From NCBI GenBank assembly GCA_002633005.1, contig NMRA01000039.1:241225-305224 (forward strand): a DNA stretch of 64,000 nucleotides, written 5' to 3'. Source of the DNA: Phoronis australis (Eukaryota; Phoronida; Phoronidae). Of this stretch, positions 22,779 through 32,824 are shown piece after piece; the first letter of the stretch is position 1; the number at the start of each line of letters is the position of its first letter. The position numbers and the translations under genes are program-made. The notes below the pieces were generated by a model. That model had not been told where the DNA came from. It saw only the letters and a program-made list of their open reading frames with translations, and did not search any database.

Positions 22779-23076
22779 TTAAATCCAGGAATAGTGCTCT
22801 GATATTGAAAACCCAGGAATAGTGGCAGTTATGCAATAATACAGGACTAGTGGCAGTTATGCAAGAATTTTGAGTTATTGGGAGATGGACAATACATGCA
22901 GGGTGGGTCCATCGCGTGGTCAGTTAACTCGTTATATTTAGCTCGTCGTAGAGAGATGGACATATACATGTATGTACATACAGAGTGGGTCCATCCCGTG
23001 ATGCCACTTAGTTTAGTAGTATTTAAAGTACTGGCTCTCGAGACCAGGGCGGACTGGATCCACCATAGATCACAAC

Positions 23077-23635
23077 TTCAGACTTCGGGACACGACTCCA
23101 GAGCAGGAAGACAACCTCAGACTTCTGAGACGAAGCCGGGGCCAGACGAGCAACTTCTGTGATCAAAGAGTCAAGGGGAAAAGGACAACTGAGGTATAGA
23201 CACTTATCACAGGCGTTGGTCTCAGCCCGTTAGTCAAATTGAACCGGCTAGTGATTGTTCTGGAGGGTTAGTTCTGTTGTGACTTGTTTTGTGTTGGCGT
23301 GTGCGGGTAGCAACGGGGAACCAGTGGCACTGTTGATTAGTAGTTTTTCCAGTTAGTCGTCAGTCTCACAACTTATTGTAATCTATTGTTTGTAAATCAC
23401 AACGCTGCAAATTAATAGATGTATTCTATTGTTAAAGTATTCGTGTGTTGTTTTATTTGTTACCACGTGCGCGCCATTTATCGGCCGCAACACGCATTGA
23501 TATACCACACGAGTCCTTTTTGGTGCCTTGCGGCCGGATTCTACCCGGTGTTTGCGTTTTGAGACTGACTTTATCGTGAACGAGACGAGATATCTAAGAA
23601 GTGTAGTAGTTAACATAATCTGATCACTGAGCAGT
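23077..23635 (+). promoter_or_regulatory. Leader region upstream of the gag ORF
   Basis: A 560-bp non-coding stretch. TTGGTGCC at about 23518-23525 resembles a tRNA primer-binding site of LTR retroelements. The sequence before it could be the end of a 5' LTR, but clear TG...CA ends were not established. Confidence 0.35.
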
Positions 23636-24565
23636 ATGGCCCATCATCAACAAGCTACTGTAGCCGAATTTTTAACGGGACTTGCTGGTAATTTCACCAG
23701 AGATGTTACCGATGCTATGAATTCCATGAGCGAAACGTCATTGGCGTCAAATATCCCCGTTTTCTCAGGAGTTGTCCATGGGTTTCGAGCCTGGGTGAGC
23801 GAGATAGAAAGGATGGCCGTAATTTTTCCCAATATGGATCCCAGGAAACAAATCTTAAGTGCGTATCAAAGATCGAGGGGTGAGGTTTCGGCATTCATTA
23901 AACGTTATATGGCAGACCACCCAAAATGCACGTATGAGCAGTTTAAAGCAGACCTTAAGTTACGTTTTGCTTCTATCACTGACAAAAGTTTGGCATTTGG
24001 TCGATTGAAATCAATTAAGCAACGACCAAACGAAAGCGTGCAAATGTATGGCGAGCGACTGTTGTCGGCGGCGCGCGAGGCATTCGACGATGAAGCGGCA
24101 TTGGACGTTCTACAAGAACAATTAATTTGGTTTTTTGTTGATGGGCTCCGGGACGTGAGAATAAGAGAGCACGTCCTACGTTCAGGTCCAACAATTTTCA
24201 GAGATGCCCTTAAAGTTGGTGTCCAAGAAATACATCTGTGGACACGAATGAATGTAAAACCCTGCGATAACAGGAAAATCAACCCCATGGACGTGGACAA
24301 AATAGCCCCTCCTCAAAGATGCAGAATTTGCAACCGAACAAATCATAGAACAAGGGACTGTCGGGCGCGGCCCAGAACCGTCAACGCCCTAGAAAAGGAA
24401 CCGATCAGATGTTTCTTTTGCAAAAAACCTGGTCACATGAAACGTGACTGTTTCAGTTTTAAAAGTTTTTTAGCTGCCCGAGCGAATCAAAATCCAGTTA
24501 ACTACACCGGCAACCCAAGCCCCGCTGATACCACGCCAAACGATGCTAAACCCCAGGGAAACTAA
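23636..24565 (+). CDS. LTR-retroelement Gag-like protein with two zinc knuckles
   Basis: An intact 309-residue ORF. The N-terminal two thirds resemble Ty3/Gypsy-type Gag: IPVFSGVVHGFRAWVSEIER, then a YEQFKADLKLRFAS segment and SVQMYGERLLSAAREAF, typical of capsid domains. Two CCHC knuckles (C-x2-C-x4-H-x4-C) follow at residues 229-242 and 259-272, then a Pro/Asn-rich tail. A protease remnant follows in the -1 frame, but reverse transcriptase and integrase are absent nearby. It acts as the particle and RNA-binding protein of a retrotransposon; a host-co-opted gag cannot be excluded because the frame is undamaged. Base use does not stand out from its surroundings. Confidence 0.85.
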   Translation: MAHHQQATVAEFLTGLAGNFTRDVTDAMNSMSETSLASNIPVFSGVVHGFRAWVSEIERMAVIFPNMDPRKQILSAYQRSRGEVSAFIKRYMADHPKCTYEQFKADLKLRFASITDKSLAFGRLKSIKQRPNESVQMYGERLLSAAREAFDDEAALDVLQEQLIWFFVDGLRDVRIREHVLRSGPTIFRDALKVGVQEIHLWTRMNVKPCDNRKINPMDVDKIAPPQRCRICNRTNHRTRDCRARPRTVNALEKEPIRCFFCKKPGHMKRDCFSFKSFLAARANQNPVNYTGNPSPADTTPNDAKPQGN

Positions 24566-24930
24566 CGTGCACTGACTCGAGAGCTTCCGGTCAGGATGAT
24601 GTTGTAACTTTATGTTTTTTGGGAAGCGAGGATAGTATTCAAGTACAAGTGGGACAAACGCGAGTCAGAGCATTAATTGACTCGGGTGCTGCAATATCCG
24701 TTATATCGGAGGTTACATTTGAGAAGCTTTAATTAAGCGAAAAGGCTTAGTAGAAATAGTCAAACGAAAACCTGTAGTTCAGACAGCAAATAATTAACGT
24801 TTGAATGTTCTCGCTTGTGTCCTGTTGAACTTAAAAATTGGAAACAATATTCTTAAACATGAATTTGTAGTGATCCGAGATGTGAATCGAAGAATCCCAG
24901 TACGCAGCAACAGTGTGGCATGTTGACTGA
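24550..24930 (+). pseudogene. Retropepsin remnant after gag
   Basis: Open in the -1 frame relative to gag from 24550. It carries RVRALIDSGAAISVISEVTF with the DSG active-site triad at 24679-24687, then a TAA at about 24730. Further related sequence (LKIGNNILKHEFVVIRDVNR) follows after another stop. The rest of pol is not recognisable, so this copy cannot replicate by itself. Confidence 0.65.
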
Positions 24931-27740
24931 CTCGTAAACAAAAGCAAGCGACGATCGAACTTGTCACAGCCGAGGTATAACAAGAACCGACTCGACAGGT
25001 CTCACAGTCACACTAAATGAAAAGAAATTGGAGCGAAATTCTTGCCTCCCAAAACCTCACTTCTGAAGTTAAGGACGAATAATTAATTAAATTACGAAAA
25101 GCTGCAATTAAGTGAAAAATATGTCTGGGATAATCAAAGAACCTTATTTTTGTTTAAAATGACATGAAAAAGGTTGCCTTTCCCTTTAAGTTTTAAACTG
25201 TATGTAAGAAGGGGAAGGTTTTATGATGTCATAGCAGCTTATATAGTATGAGAAACACCTGGCGCCACCGTGTTAAGGGATCGCTCTATATTTTGCCAGT
25301 TCTTCTAAAGAGTCAATTTTATTAACAAAATGTTGATATCTTCCCTACGTGGTCCATATGTAGCAGACGATCCCAATGGACCCCCAAGAGACCTATTTCG
25401 AGCCTCCGTTTCCGAAAAAGTTCCCGTAGGTACCATTTCTCTGTGGGAACTCTGGAAATCCCCGGTGTATTGTTTTGACGAAACTCATGTGTTGCAAAGA
25501 CTTGAAAATTTAGTGGAGTTCCTATCGTAAGGTTGTCTATGGTAATCTTGTAAATGCTCCGTTTTGCATAATATGCTATCGAATTGATTATTAAAAAAAC
25601 AAAATCGGTTTTAAAATTTCGTCTTTGGTTCTTTGTATCAAAACAAATTCGATTATGTTATTAAGTACCCTTATGTGTCTTTTGCTTAGTTTTACAAGAA
25701 AAGAAATGATCACGCGACCCAGTCAGTGGCAGGTTGAACACAAGAGTTGAATTCCGCTGTTGGATGTACAATTTCCGAAACATTGTGTTTTTACTGAGTT
25801 AAATGTTATTTGCAGATGATGCTTGGTCATAAATGCTCCGACAATGCGAGCCTTATGTACATTGTATATTGAGAGACAGAGACAAGCAGTCAGAAAAAAC
25901 TAAACTGCATATACATAACTTGAACTCTAGAAGAGATGACACACGAGAGCTTCTAAAGGTTATAAATCTGCCGAAGTAGAACACTTGTGAATTTATATAG
26001 TTGGAAAGATAATAAACAAGTAAAACACGGTCTTATGATTGTGATGAAACGGAAATGAATTACAACCTAGCAGTTCAAGCAGAGGGTGTATATCTTGGGT
26101 TTGCAGAGGTCCACGTGGTACACTCAATTATTGAAGATACCCACTTATCCAGTGGCGAAACCGTCTCGCCCACGAGTCGGCTCCCCTAGAATTCATCAAA
26201 CATGTCGTGGAAACCCATGATGTCAAAAGTTGACTGTTGGTTTATTTTAAAAGATAGCTATGCTTTGTGATTGTGTGTGGATATTCAATTTATTGTATAA
26301 TAACTACTAATTGAAACAAGTGAAACCTGTTGTTAATTAATTACACTGATAAAGAAAGGGAGTAACTATGCTAGCGCCCTCTGTAAGGATGCCAACTTCA
26401 ATATTAAGCATAAACAATCGAACAGTGCTATCCAAGCTGTAGGACACTCGATGGATGATAGTCCTTTTGGTCGATACCGGTACTAAGACACACTGTACTG
26501 CGGCAATGTACTTGCTGGTCATAGTCCTTCGTGACGCAACCAAGTGTGTAGTATCTTTCTACCCACGATACACTACGGTGTGCACAGTCCTTCGTGACGC
26601 AACGGCATGTGTAGGCAGCTGTACCTGTTCTGTTACTTGTATTACCTGGTGATGCCTTTAGAATAAAGGCGAAACGTTGTAAACATGAAGTTTCTACTCA
26701 CCTTTGTAAGTGCCACTGGAATTTCAAAAATATTTGATTTTCTCGGGTATTTATGTACCCTCGTACTTGAGGCTACGACAACTACCCGAGGTCCTCCATT
26801 GTCCTAGGGCTACGTTCAGTAGACCCAAGACGATGCGAGGAATGCGGTCACATCGTGCTTCTCGAAAACTCAGTAATTTTGCTTTACTCTGAACGCAGCC
26901 TGGAATATAATCATCTACAATTTTATCTTTGGAGGTGTGCATGTGCGAACTTCAGTCATACGGCCTATCAATTAAGGAGGGACTGAACAGTTCTCACAGG
27001 GGTTTGCCTATGAGAACACACGTCAATGGACTCTTCACCCTTTCTTCACTCTGTCAAGAACTGCATGCAAACACAGAAAAGTTTTGAGTCATTTCACATC
27101 ACAAGCCCTACAGATGAGCACAGAAACTTTGTTCTCTCTTGTAATTTTGACCCTTTCACTCCCAGTGGAAACCAAGCTAGTCTAAGAAAAATATGGGCAA
27201 AAAAGTTAAAATCGGCACTTTTCACCCCAAAACCACAACCTTCCTTCCGATGCTCAACTGAAGCCAACATTAGATTCTGAAATCAAATTTCCCACCGATT
27301 CCAAAAATGTGGTCCAAAAGTACTCTCAACCAACTAGTTTTTTTTTTGCAAATCTGGCTTGTTTGAGGGCTTCCTGAAATTGCGGCCAATTTCTCAGTTG
27401 ATACACAGCAATGCACAATTGCAACAGGGGGCCACCATCTTGAAGAAGAGTGCAGCTACAGCCGAGAAAGTGGCCTTTTTTAATCCTCAGCATGTTCACA
27501 AATACAAACAAACCACATTCACTTGGCCTACATACAACACCTAACTAAAAATGCCACCAAGTCTGGCCTATCCCTAGATTTTAATATTTCGAGAGACAGT
27601 GCAAATTGGCAGCGGCCGCACTCTAACTGTTCAGTGCCACCTAACCACTGAAAGTCTTATGGCTTCCCGTATGACTGAAGTCTGCTCATGCGCAGATAAT
27701 GTTCAGTTGCGAGGTGAAATTTGAGGTCACGAAACTATCT
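24930..27740. other. Intergenic repeat debris, no gene recognised
   Basis: No exon or conserved frame was identified. A direct repeat AGTCCTTCGTGACGCAAC occurs at about 26522 and 26585. Small open frames (for example 25330-25530 and 27026-27280) have no recognisable family. Confidence 0.5.
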
Positions 27741-27747
27741 GTGGTGT

Positions 27748-28323
27748 TCAGAAGGGACTGTCACAAATGGATACATGTATTTGAGCGATTCTTAAATCTT
27801 TGCTTAAATGATGTAACTCTAGTAGGGATATTATTACAAGAATTGAGAGCGTTAACAATTGATTGGTTTTCATTGAGTGCACGAAAGAGTCTCTCAGGTA
27901 TTCGATGAGGGGACATTTGAAGAAAATATGAGGATAAGATTGATGGTCTCCACATTTACAGTTTGGAGAGACATTACTAAAGTTGTGCCTGAACTTGTCA
28001 GAGTTGAGGAAAAGGCCACATCTTGATCTGCACACTGCTATTTCGTTATCGCGGGTAAGGGAGAATTGAGTCAAGGGTGTTGAGTTATCAAAATTATGAA
28101 AAACAGTTCTAAAAGTATTTTTTATACTCGTAAAAGAGTTGCTTTCCTTAACAGAGACTGGAAGAGAATTCCACCTGTTGATGCACATCATGACTGTAGA
28201 CCTTCTGAATGCCTGACTGAACGACGGAGGAATTGCAGATGGGGTGGAGGATCTCAAATAACTACGATGGCCTTGTCTAGTATATAGATCGAATATTTTT
28301 TTTGACAGACACGTTGTTGACAT
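27748..28323 (-). pseudogene. LINE ORF2 C-terminal segment, out of frame with the RT ORF
   Basis: Continues the reverse transcriptase reading frame after a one-base shift at a T run near 28293. It has the MMCINRWNSLPVSVKESNSF segment common at LINE C-termini and a Cys/His cluster (CKCGDHQSYPHIFFKC). The overlap with the RT ORF at 28277-28323 shows the shift directly. It may be a real lesion or an assembly error in the homopolymer. Confidence 0.8.
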
Positions 28324-30349
28324 TGTTTATTACCTTGAAAGTAAATGTGGTCATGTGAAGATTGCGTCGAGTAGACAGTTTGGGCCACTTGAGACTATTC
28401 AAAACCTTAACACTATTGGATCCCCTGTAAGCTCCGGTTATGAGTAAGGCGGCTTGATATTGTAACTTCTCCAAATGTTGGAGTGCACCCGTATTGGCAG
28501 ACTGATATATAATATCACAATAATCAATGTGTGGAAGTACAAAGGACTTGAACAAAACTTCTAAATGTGTAGAATTCAGATGACGAGAGACAAGCTTAAG
28601 TGGGTTAATTAGTTCCTGAGTTTTTTGTACGAGCTCCCGAACGTGAGGGGTGAATGAGAGTTTTTCATCTAACAGTATACCCAGATGTCTGTGCGACTGT
28701 TTTCTAGGAATGATTTCATCATTAAGTTTAAGGTCATAAGACGGGTCAACAAGGAAGAGAGCATTAATAGATTTGGAGAAGGTAAGGTCAACGCTTTTTT
28801 CTGGTTTAAAATTCATTCTCCATTCTTGTGACCAATAGCTTAGTTTATTTAAGTCGTGTTGAAGCTGCAAAGAACATTCAGGGCTGCTCCCTGCGAAGGG
28901 GTAAAAAAGCGCCGTGTCATCTGCATAAAGGTATGTGCTACATGACAGGTTATCAGGAAGGTCATTAATATAAACCAAGAAGAGAAGAGGGCCCAATACG
29001 CTACCCTGCGGTACACCTGCGTTTACAAATCCAGGATGGGATAAAATTGAAAGTACGCCATCGACACGAACACTGTATGTTCTTTCGGAGAGATATGAGG
29101 TGATCATGTTTAAAAGATTACCAGTAATGCCATAGGATCGAAGTTTGTGAAGTAGAAGGTCGTGAGGGACACAGTCGAAAGCAGAAGCTATATCTAGAAA
29201 AATGGACCTGACACTCTCTCCCTTCTCAAAATGTAAATGAATCTCATGTACTATTTCAACAAGTTGTGCCACGGTGCTGTTCCCACGCAAAAAACCAAAT
29301 TGACGATGATAGATCAAGTTGTTTTGTTTGAGAAATGTAAGAATACTTTGAGCAATGATCTTCTCAAAGATTTTGGACAGGGTGTTAAGTAATGTTATTG
29401 GGCGATAATTTGAAATTTCAGTTTTGGAGCCTTTTTTGTGCATAGGGACCATAATTCCATGTTTCCAAGAAGACGGGTATATACCTAGCTGAAGAAGTTT
29501 GTTAAACAGATTGGTCAGGGGCATGGTAATTTCGTTGGCAATCATTTTGATCATCTTGCTGGTTATTAAAGCTGTGCCATCATTCTTATTGGGGTCAATT
29601 TCACTGAGATACTTCCGGACATCAGTTTGATTAGCCGGGATGTCAGACAGTTGATTGAGACAACGTTCATGAAGAAAGGGAAAGTTACATACTTCAGTTG
29701 GTGTAATGTGGCTTTTGTTCGTGAAAATTTTGAGAAACAAATCACACTTGTCACTAGTACTTGAGGCTAGATTACCATTATAGTTGATGACAGGATAGGA
29801 GGATTGTTGTTGGCTGCCGCGTATTTTATTGATGATGTTCCAGTATTCTTTGGAGTTCTTGCTTGCGCTTTTAATTTGTTGAAAAAGCTTGTGTCGGTGA
29901 TCAGCTTTGGCTTGATTTACTAAAGTTTCAACCAGACGTGACTGCTCCTTGTATCTGTTGTAGATTATAGTGTTGTTAGATCTTCTGAAAGAGCTGTAAA
30001 GTCTGTTTCTTGTGCGGATTGCCCGTTTAACATTATCGTTGAACCACGGTTGGCAGTTGTGTTTAATTTTCTTTTCAGTTGATGGGATGTTGTTTTTTAA
30101 AATTTCATAGAGAGTACTAGTGAATAGTGAAGCAGTGTCATCAATGTCGCCAGTGTTCAATATGGAATCCCGGTCAGTGTTGGTGATATCCTGACTCAAT
30201 TTATCGGTGTCGACTTGATCATATTTCCAATTGGTTCGAGTGGTGTGTTGTTCTTTAACCGGTTTTTTAAGTGTTAGAGTGGTTTCGATTGTGTGGTTAT
30301 CAGAATTGCCAACAGGAGGTAGTACAGAACATGAGTCAATGATACTCAA
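28277..30349 (-). CDS. LINE reverse transcriptase ORF
   Basis: A 690-residue open frame from the C-terminal end of the endonuclease region (VGNSDNHTIETTL) through a complete reverse transcriptase. Motifs visible: NYRPITLLNTLSKIFEKIIA, FGFLRGNSTVAQLVE, IFLDIASAFDCVPHDLLLHK with the first catalytic Asp, GVPQGSVLGPLLFLVYINDL, and YADD at residues 475-478 (28916-28927) with the catalytic pair. It copies the element RNA at the target site. The track start is a TTG inside the coding run, so the real protein began upstream. Confidence 0.9.
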   Translation of the reverse strand: MSIIDSCSVLPPVGNSDNHTIETTLTLKKPVKEQHTTRTNWKYDQVDTDKLSQDITNTDRDSILNTGDIDDTASLFTSTLYEILKNNIPSTEKKIKHNCQPWFNDNVKRAIRTRNRLYSSFRRSNNTIIYNRYKEQSRLVETLVNQAKADHRHKLFQQIKSASKNSKEYWNIINKIRGSQQQSSYPVINYNGNLASSTSDKCDLFLKIFTNKSHITPTEVCNFPFLHERCLNQLSDIPANQTDVRKYLSEIDPNKNDGTALITSKMIKMIANEITMPLTNLFNKLLQLGIYPSSWKHGIMVPMHKKGSKTEISNYRPITLLNTLSKIFEKIIAQSILTFLKQNNLIYHRQFGFLRGNSTVAQLVEIVHEIHLHFEKGESVRSIFLDIASAFDCVPHDLLLHKLRSYGITGNLLNMITSYLSERTYSVRVDGVLSILSHPGFVNAGVPQGSVLGPLLFLVYINDLPDNLSCSTYLYADDTALFYPFAGSSPECSLQLQHDLNKLSYWSQEWRMNFKPEKSVDLTFSKSINALFLVDPSYDLKLNDEIIPRKQSHRHLGILLDEKLSFTPHVRELVQKTQELINPLKLVSRHLNSTHLEVLFKSFVLPHIDYCDIIYQSANTGALQHLEKLQYQAALLITGAYRGSNSVKVLNSLKWPKLSTRRNLHMTTFTFKVINNVNNVSVKKNIRSIY

Positions 30350-30357
30350 ATTGTTTG

Positions 30358-30860
30358 TTATACAGAGTCAATACATGAATGAGAAACGTCGGTGATACGG
30401 GTTGGCTCATTAATTAGTTGTATGCAGTCATTAGACAATAAGATATCAAACAATTGTAGTCCGGCCGTATTGTCATGATCATCGTTGTACCATGTAGAGT
30501 TTCGGGCATTGAAATCACAATTTATGATTATACTAACGCTATTGCGGTTATGTTCCGCTAACTGATCGGCTAGGGCTTTGAAGTAGAGTTTTCTTTCAGT
30601 TGGAGATTGAGAAGGTGAGCGATAAAACAACCCATAGTAAATTTTTCTGTGATCGAAATAAAATTCGATCCAGCAGTTGCATAACTGAGGACAAGTTCAG
30701 CTAGGACATAATTTAAGTGAGAGTGTGTTTTTAGTGAATAAGATGATGCCACGGCCACTGTTACTGTGATAAGACTACACTGTAACCGGGAATGATTAGT
30801 TCATTATCAAGGTCGTCTTTGGTAACATTAGAGGTTTCACAAAGAGCGACAATCATTTAA
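30358..30860 (-). pseudogene. LINE APE-type endonuclease, broken
   Basis: One frame (30630-30358) holds IIINCDFNARNSTWYNDDHD, the DFNA catalytic motif of APE-like endonucleases, and TRITDVSHSCIDSV. Upstream parts, such as the GRGIILFTKN-like segment and ETSNVTKDDLDNELIIPGYS, sit in other frames or after stops (a TAA just after the SYD at 30857). There are at least two stops and two shifts between 30350 and 30860. Confidence 0.75.
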
Positions 30861-31609
30861 TCGTAAGACAGAACAAAGTTTTTTAGAAGTTGGAATCTGG
30901 AGAAATTGTTGGATTTAATGCTGTTAATATTTGAAAATAAGATTTTAAAGGTAGTATTGTCTTCAGGCCCAGGATTTTCTTCAACATCGCCAGCTAAAAG
31001 GAGGCACATGCCAATGACGATTCCGTAATCCATACAGGTGTTATGTAAACAATAGTAAGACACATCAGTAAGCTGAACCCGCATAGCGTGATATCTCATT
31101 CGATACCGGTGAGAAGAATTGAACTGTGACCATGCGCGAGAAAACATTGTAAGACCAGTGAAACTCACACTACTCGAGGCACTCAAAGGATAGCCGTATT
31201 TAACAATTAATACACCAATGCTTGTTGAAAATTCAATGGTTGTTAAATGAATAAGGTAGTCTGGACAATTAGGGGAGTCATTTTTAAAAAACAAAATTAT
31301 ATCATAGGCTCGCTTACAGGTACATAAATAGCAACTTAGTTGAAAAGCACAACATATAAATTCAATCTTGGGAAACCAGTTAGTTCTGTTGCAAGTAAAT
31401 ACAAAACACATATAGATAATGATTGACCTAAAGATATGTACAGAGGAAATATGACCAAATACTAATGGACAAAAGAAGGTGAAAAATAAGAGTTTGAACA
31501 CTCCAATTCGCTGAAGAAAACAAAAAAAGATGTATTGAAGATCTCTCACTATGGATAATTTAGCTGTAACACGTTTTAGAATTGATAAAAGGCTATGAGT
31601 TCTTACCAC
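30857..31609 (-). pseudogene. LINE 5' ORF with hydrophobic leader and 2A recoding motif
   Basis: A 250-codon frame. Near its end the run MDYGIVIGMCLLLAGDVE is followed by ENPGP, the 2A consensus (30991-30965), then FKILFSNINSI, the usual start of an APE endonuclease. 2A peptides make the ribosome skip the Gly-Pro bond (here between codons 30970-30968 and 30967-30965), so the leader is released and the downstream protein starts with Pro. The more N-terminal part is hydrophobic and Cys-rich and may be untranslated leader. The frame stops at 30857. Confidence 0.8.
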
Positions 31610-31619
31610 TATAGGCCAC

Positions 31620-32660
31620 CCAGTAATGACTGATCAGCTCATATTTTCGGTGGTGTCTTCTGAATTGAAGTAAACTTTCTCACAGTTGAAACACCAGTTT
31701 TCACAGGGATTATTTGAACTTGAAACTCATTATAAACTAAATTATGGTGACAGACAGTGCTCAGCGTGATTTTTTAACGGGGCAAGCTAAAACAGTTATA
31801 ACTTATTAATGATATGGGGGAATCATTCTGAAACCCACAACAAAAATCACATGTAGTTGTAGATTGTGCACCTGACTGACAGAGAACAGAACAAGTGCCT
31901 AGAAATTAAAATCAATATTATAGTGAGTGAGAGGTGTCAATAGCATGACCGAACAGAAATGCCACACAAAATCAGTGACGTGTAAATTTATCCTGACAGG
32001 CAATTTGCTATGGAGTTGTCCACAAAATCAACGTTCTGAGAAACACAACAGTGAGAAAAAATATTAATTGTATACAAGTGTCTGCCACTGAGGCCGGAGC
32101 TCACATATAAGAATCATTGTCTTATGTGAATATCATGCAATGTACAATTCCGTCACACATGTTTTAACGACAACCAAAAATACTCCCTACTGTTTTGATC
32201 CGGATTAACCCAACAAAGAAACTATGGAAGTGCTTCAATGAAACCTTGATCAAGTGGGTGCGCAATGGCACACAGCAGTAGAATTAGTGCAGACATTTGC
32301 GAAAAAGGGCTAAAAGCTTTTCTCACAAGGAAAAATGATCCCTCCCATAACTGTTCAGAGAAAAAACCAATGTCATAGTCTAGAACAAGAAAATTGGTGC
32401 CAAATCAAGTCAACGTAAGCAGCAGTCTTCGAGAGATATTGATCCAGAATAAAGGTCAGAAATAAAATTTCTTCTGTGAAAAACGGCGAGGGACCCAGTG
32501 GCAGATCTAGGATATCATGAGGAGATATTTTTCATTTTGTATTGCCTGTGTCCAACACAAGCACACACATTAAAGTACTTGTTCACGATTAACCGCAACA
32601 TTGTAAATGCAAACGTTTATTTCCGTGTCATTTTACATTTCTGTGGCCAAAGGGGGGGGG
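31620..32660. other. Intergenic, nothing recognised
   Basis: AT-rich sequence without a recognisable exon, RNA gene or clear repeat. It may include the LINE 5' untranslated region at its left side. Confidence 0.45.
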
Positions 32661-32664
32661 GGAA

Positions 32665-32821
32665 CAGGGGCGGATACAGGATTTTGAGTTAGGTTGGCAG
32701 GGCAGAGTATTAGCCAGGATTTTGCCCGTCAGGCATTTGCACCCTCGAACTGCCAAATGGAATCTGGGAGAATTTTATCGGGGTCAAGTCCCCCCTTGTC
32801 CACCCTCTAAACCCGCCACTG
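32665..32821 (+). mobile_element. Short inverted-terminal-repeat MITE, copy 4
   Basis: Starts CAGGGGCGGATACAGG and ends CTCTAAACCCGCCACTG, with the family interior (GGCAGGGCAGAGTATTAGCC, AACTGCCAAATGGAATCTGG). It is preceded by a G homopolymer and no clear target-site duplication was seen. Confidence 0.7.
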
Positions 32822-32824
32822 GGG

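Larger units (their letters stand above)
22018..23076. mobile_element. Foldback/LTR-like repeat block, copy B (uninterrupted)
   Basis: Continuous version of the block, extending past the end of copy A to 23076. The right end is set by comparison with 34560-34880, which matches 22756-23076 base for base in length and stops at ATAGATCACAAC. The last 120 bp carry a TATTTAAA box followed by GTACTGGCTCTCGAGACC, like the promoter part of an LTR. The left boundary is lost at the N. Whether it belongs with the gag ORF downstream is not proven. Confidence 0.65.
27748..31609 (-). mobile_element. Non-LTR retrotransposon (LINE, CR1/L2-like) with a 2A peptide, damaged
   Basis: A minus-strand LINE with, in order, a hydrophobic leader and 2A motif, an APE-type endonuclease, a reverse transcriptase with the YADD box, and a C-terminal Cys/His segment. 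The reverse transcriptase part is almost intact. The endonuclease part carries in-frame stops and frame changes, and one more shift lies at an 8-nt T run near 28293-28300. The clade is inferred from domain order and is not tested. A 2A sequence in APE-type LINEs is known from echinoderms and other marine animals. The exact 5' and 3' ends of the copy were not defined. Confidence 0.88.
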
